A stretch of 5,932 nucleotides of DNA from Candidatus Zixiibacteriota bacterium (GTDB taxonomy: Bacteria; Zixibacteria; MSB-5A5; GN15; PGXB01): NCBI GenBank assembly GCA_024230695.1, contig JAAERC010000517.1, positions 1-5,932 of the forward strand, given 5' to 3'. The notes beneath the pieces are model-generated. The model did no database searches and was not told the origin of the DNA. It worked only from the letters and a program-made list of their open reading frames with translations. The number at the start of each line of letters is the position of its first letter. Position 1 is the stretch's first letter. Positions 5,814-5,932 of this stretch are shown in pieces. Made by a program: the position numbers and the translations under genes.

Positions 5814-5932
5814 TTATCGGATATATTTGGCATAGGTTGAGCTAAACCACAAACTGGCAATAACGTATAGATATATTAAAAGAGTGATGCCATAGAATGA
5901 AAAAAAGGGTGTACAAAAAAAGACCGACGGTA
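5814..5932 (-). CDS. Possible C-terminal end of an upstream membrane protein gene
   Basis: One - strand frame is open from the window edge to TAA at 5816-5814 and encodes 38 residues. These include a hydrophobic stretch (FYGITLLIYLYVIASLWF) followed by a charged tail (STYAKYIR), as at the end of an inner-membrane protein. It would lie 24 bases before the first pilin gene, in the same direction, which would fit the absence of a recognisable promoter there. However, the region is short and AT-rich, where hydrophobic reading frames arise by chance, and I recognise no family. The alternative is a non-coding leader containing an undetected promoter. Confidence 0.35.
   Translation of the reverse strand, partial: PSVFFCTPFFSFYGITLLIYLYVIASLWFSSTYAKYIR

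Noticed and set aside
5870..5895. TGGCAT-like sequence on the - strand upstream of the pilin operon as a sigma-54 promoter
   Set aside because: The matching GC at -12 is absent at the required spacing, so it does not meet the sigma-54 consensus.
5897..5932. Possible + strand gene start (ATGAAAAAAAGG...) at the window edge
   Set aside because: Only 12 codons are visible, the nearest purine-rich AGAG is about 12 bases away, and the A-rich content makes such a frame easy to find by chance.

Overview
The window suggests an uncultured bacterium of the FCB superphylum, with Zixibacteria as my best guess. The grounds are a C-terminal dockerin repeat of the 'DIVFLINFLYKSG' style that is common on secreted proteins there, a family of prepilin-like proteins sharing an RSDFGYxGDxG signature, and moderately AT-rich DNA. 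This placement is inference from sequence style, not from a marker gene.

Layout. Positions 1-153 (+ strand) are the C-terminal end of a secreted protein carrying a type I dockerin, closed by a strong intrinsic terminator at 195-229. Everything else confidently called lies on the - strand, convergent with it. Read in the direction of transcription, from the right edge: a possible end of a membrane protein gene (5932-5814, weak), then four tandem prepilin/pseudopilin paralogues (5789-5031, 5028-3769, 3763-2492, 2486-1728) separated by only 2, 5 and 5 bases. An 87-base gap follows, holding a near-consensus sigma-70 promoter (1682-1710). The last gene is an exported papain-like peptidase of the bleomycin hydrolase/aminopeptidase C family (1640-234).

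The four pilin genes form one translationally coupled operon. Each protein has a short prepilin leader ending in Gly, a +5 Glu and a hydrophobic N-terminal helix. A GspG-like middle region and a C-terminal beta-rich domain resembling carboxypeptidase regulatory-like/prealbumin-fold domains follow. The first and last proteins (252 aa each) stop there. The middle two continue through a polyglycine linker (11 and 8 Gly) into an additional module of 158 residues. The two copies of that module are about 90% identical in DNA although the cores of the same two proteins are far more diverged. The simplest reading is a mixed surface fibre or pseudopilus in which two subunits display a duplicated or gene-converted C-terminal domain. 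No assembly ATPase, platform protein or prepilin peptidase is present, so the secretion or pilus machine these proteins belong to is not shown here.

The peptidase has an apparently complete catalytic triad and a Sec signal peptide, unusual for a family whose known members are mostly cytoplasmic. Its own promoter suggests it can be expressed apart from the pilin operon. A link between peptidase and pilins rests on adjacency only.
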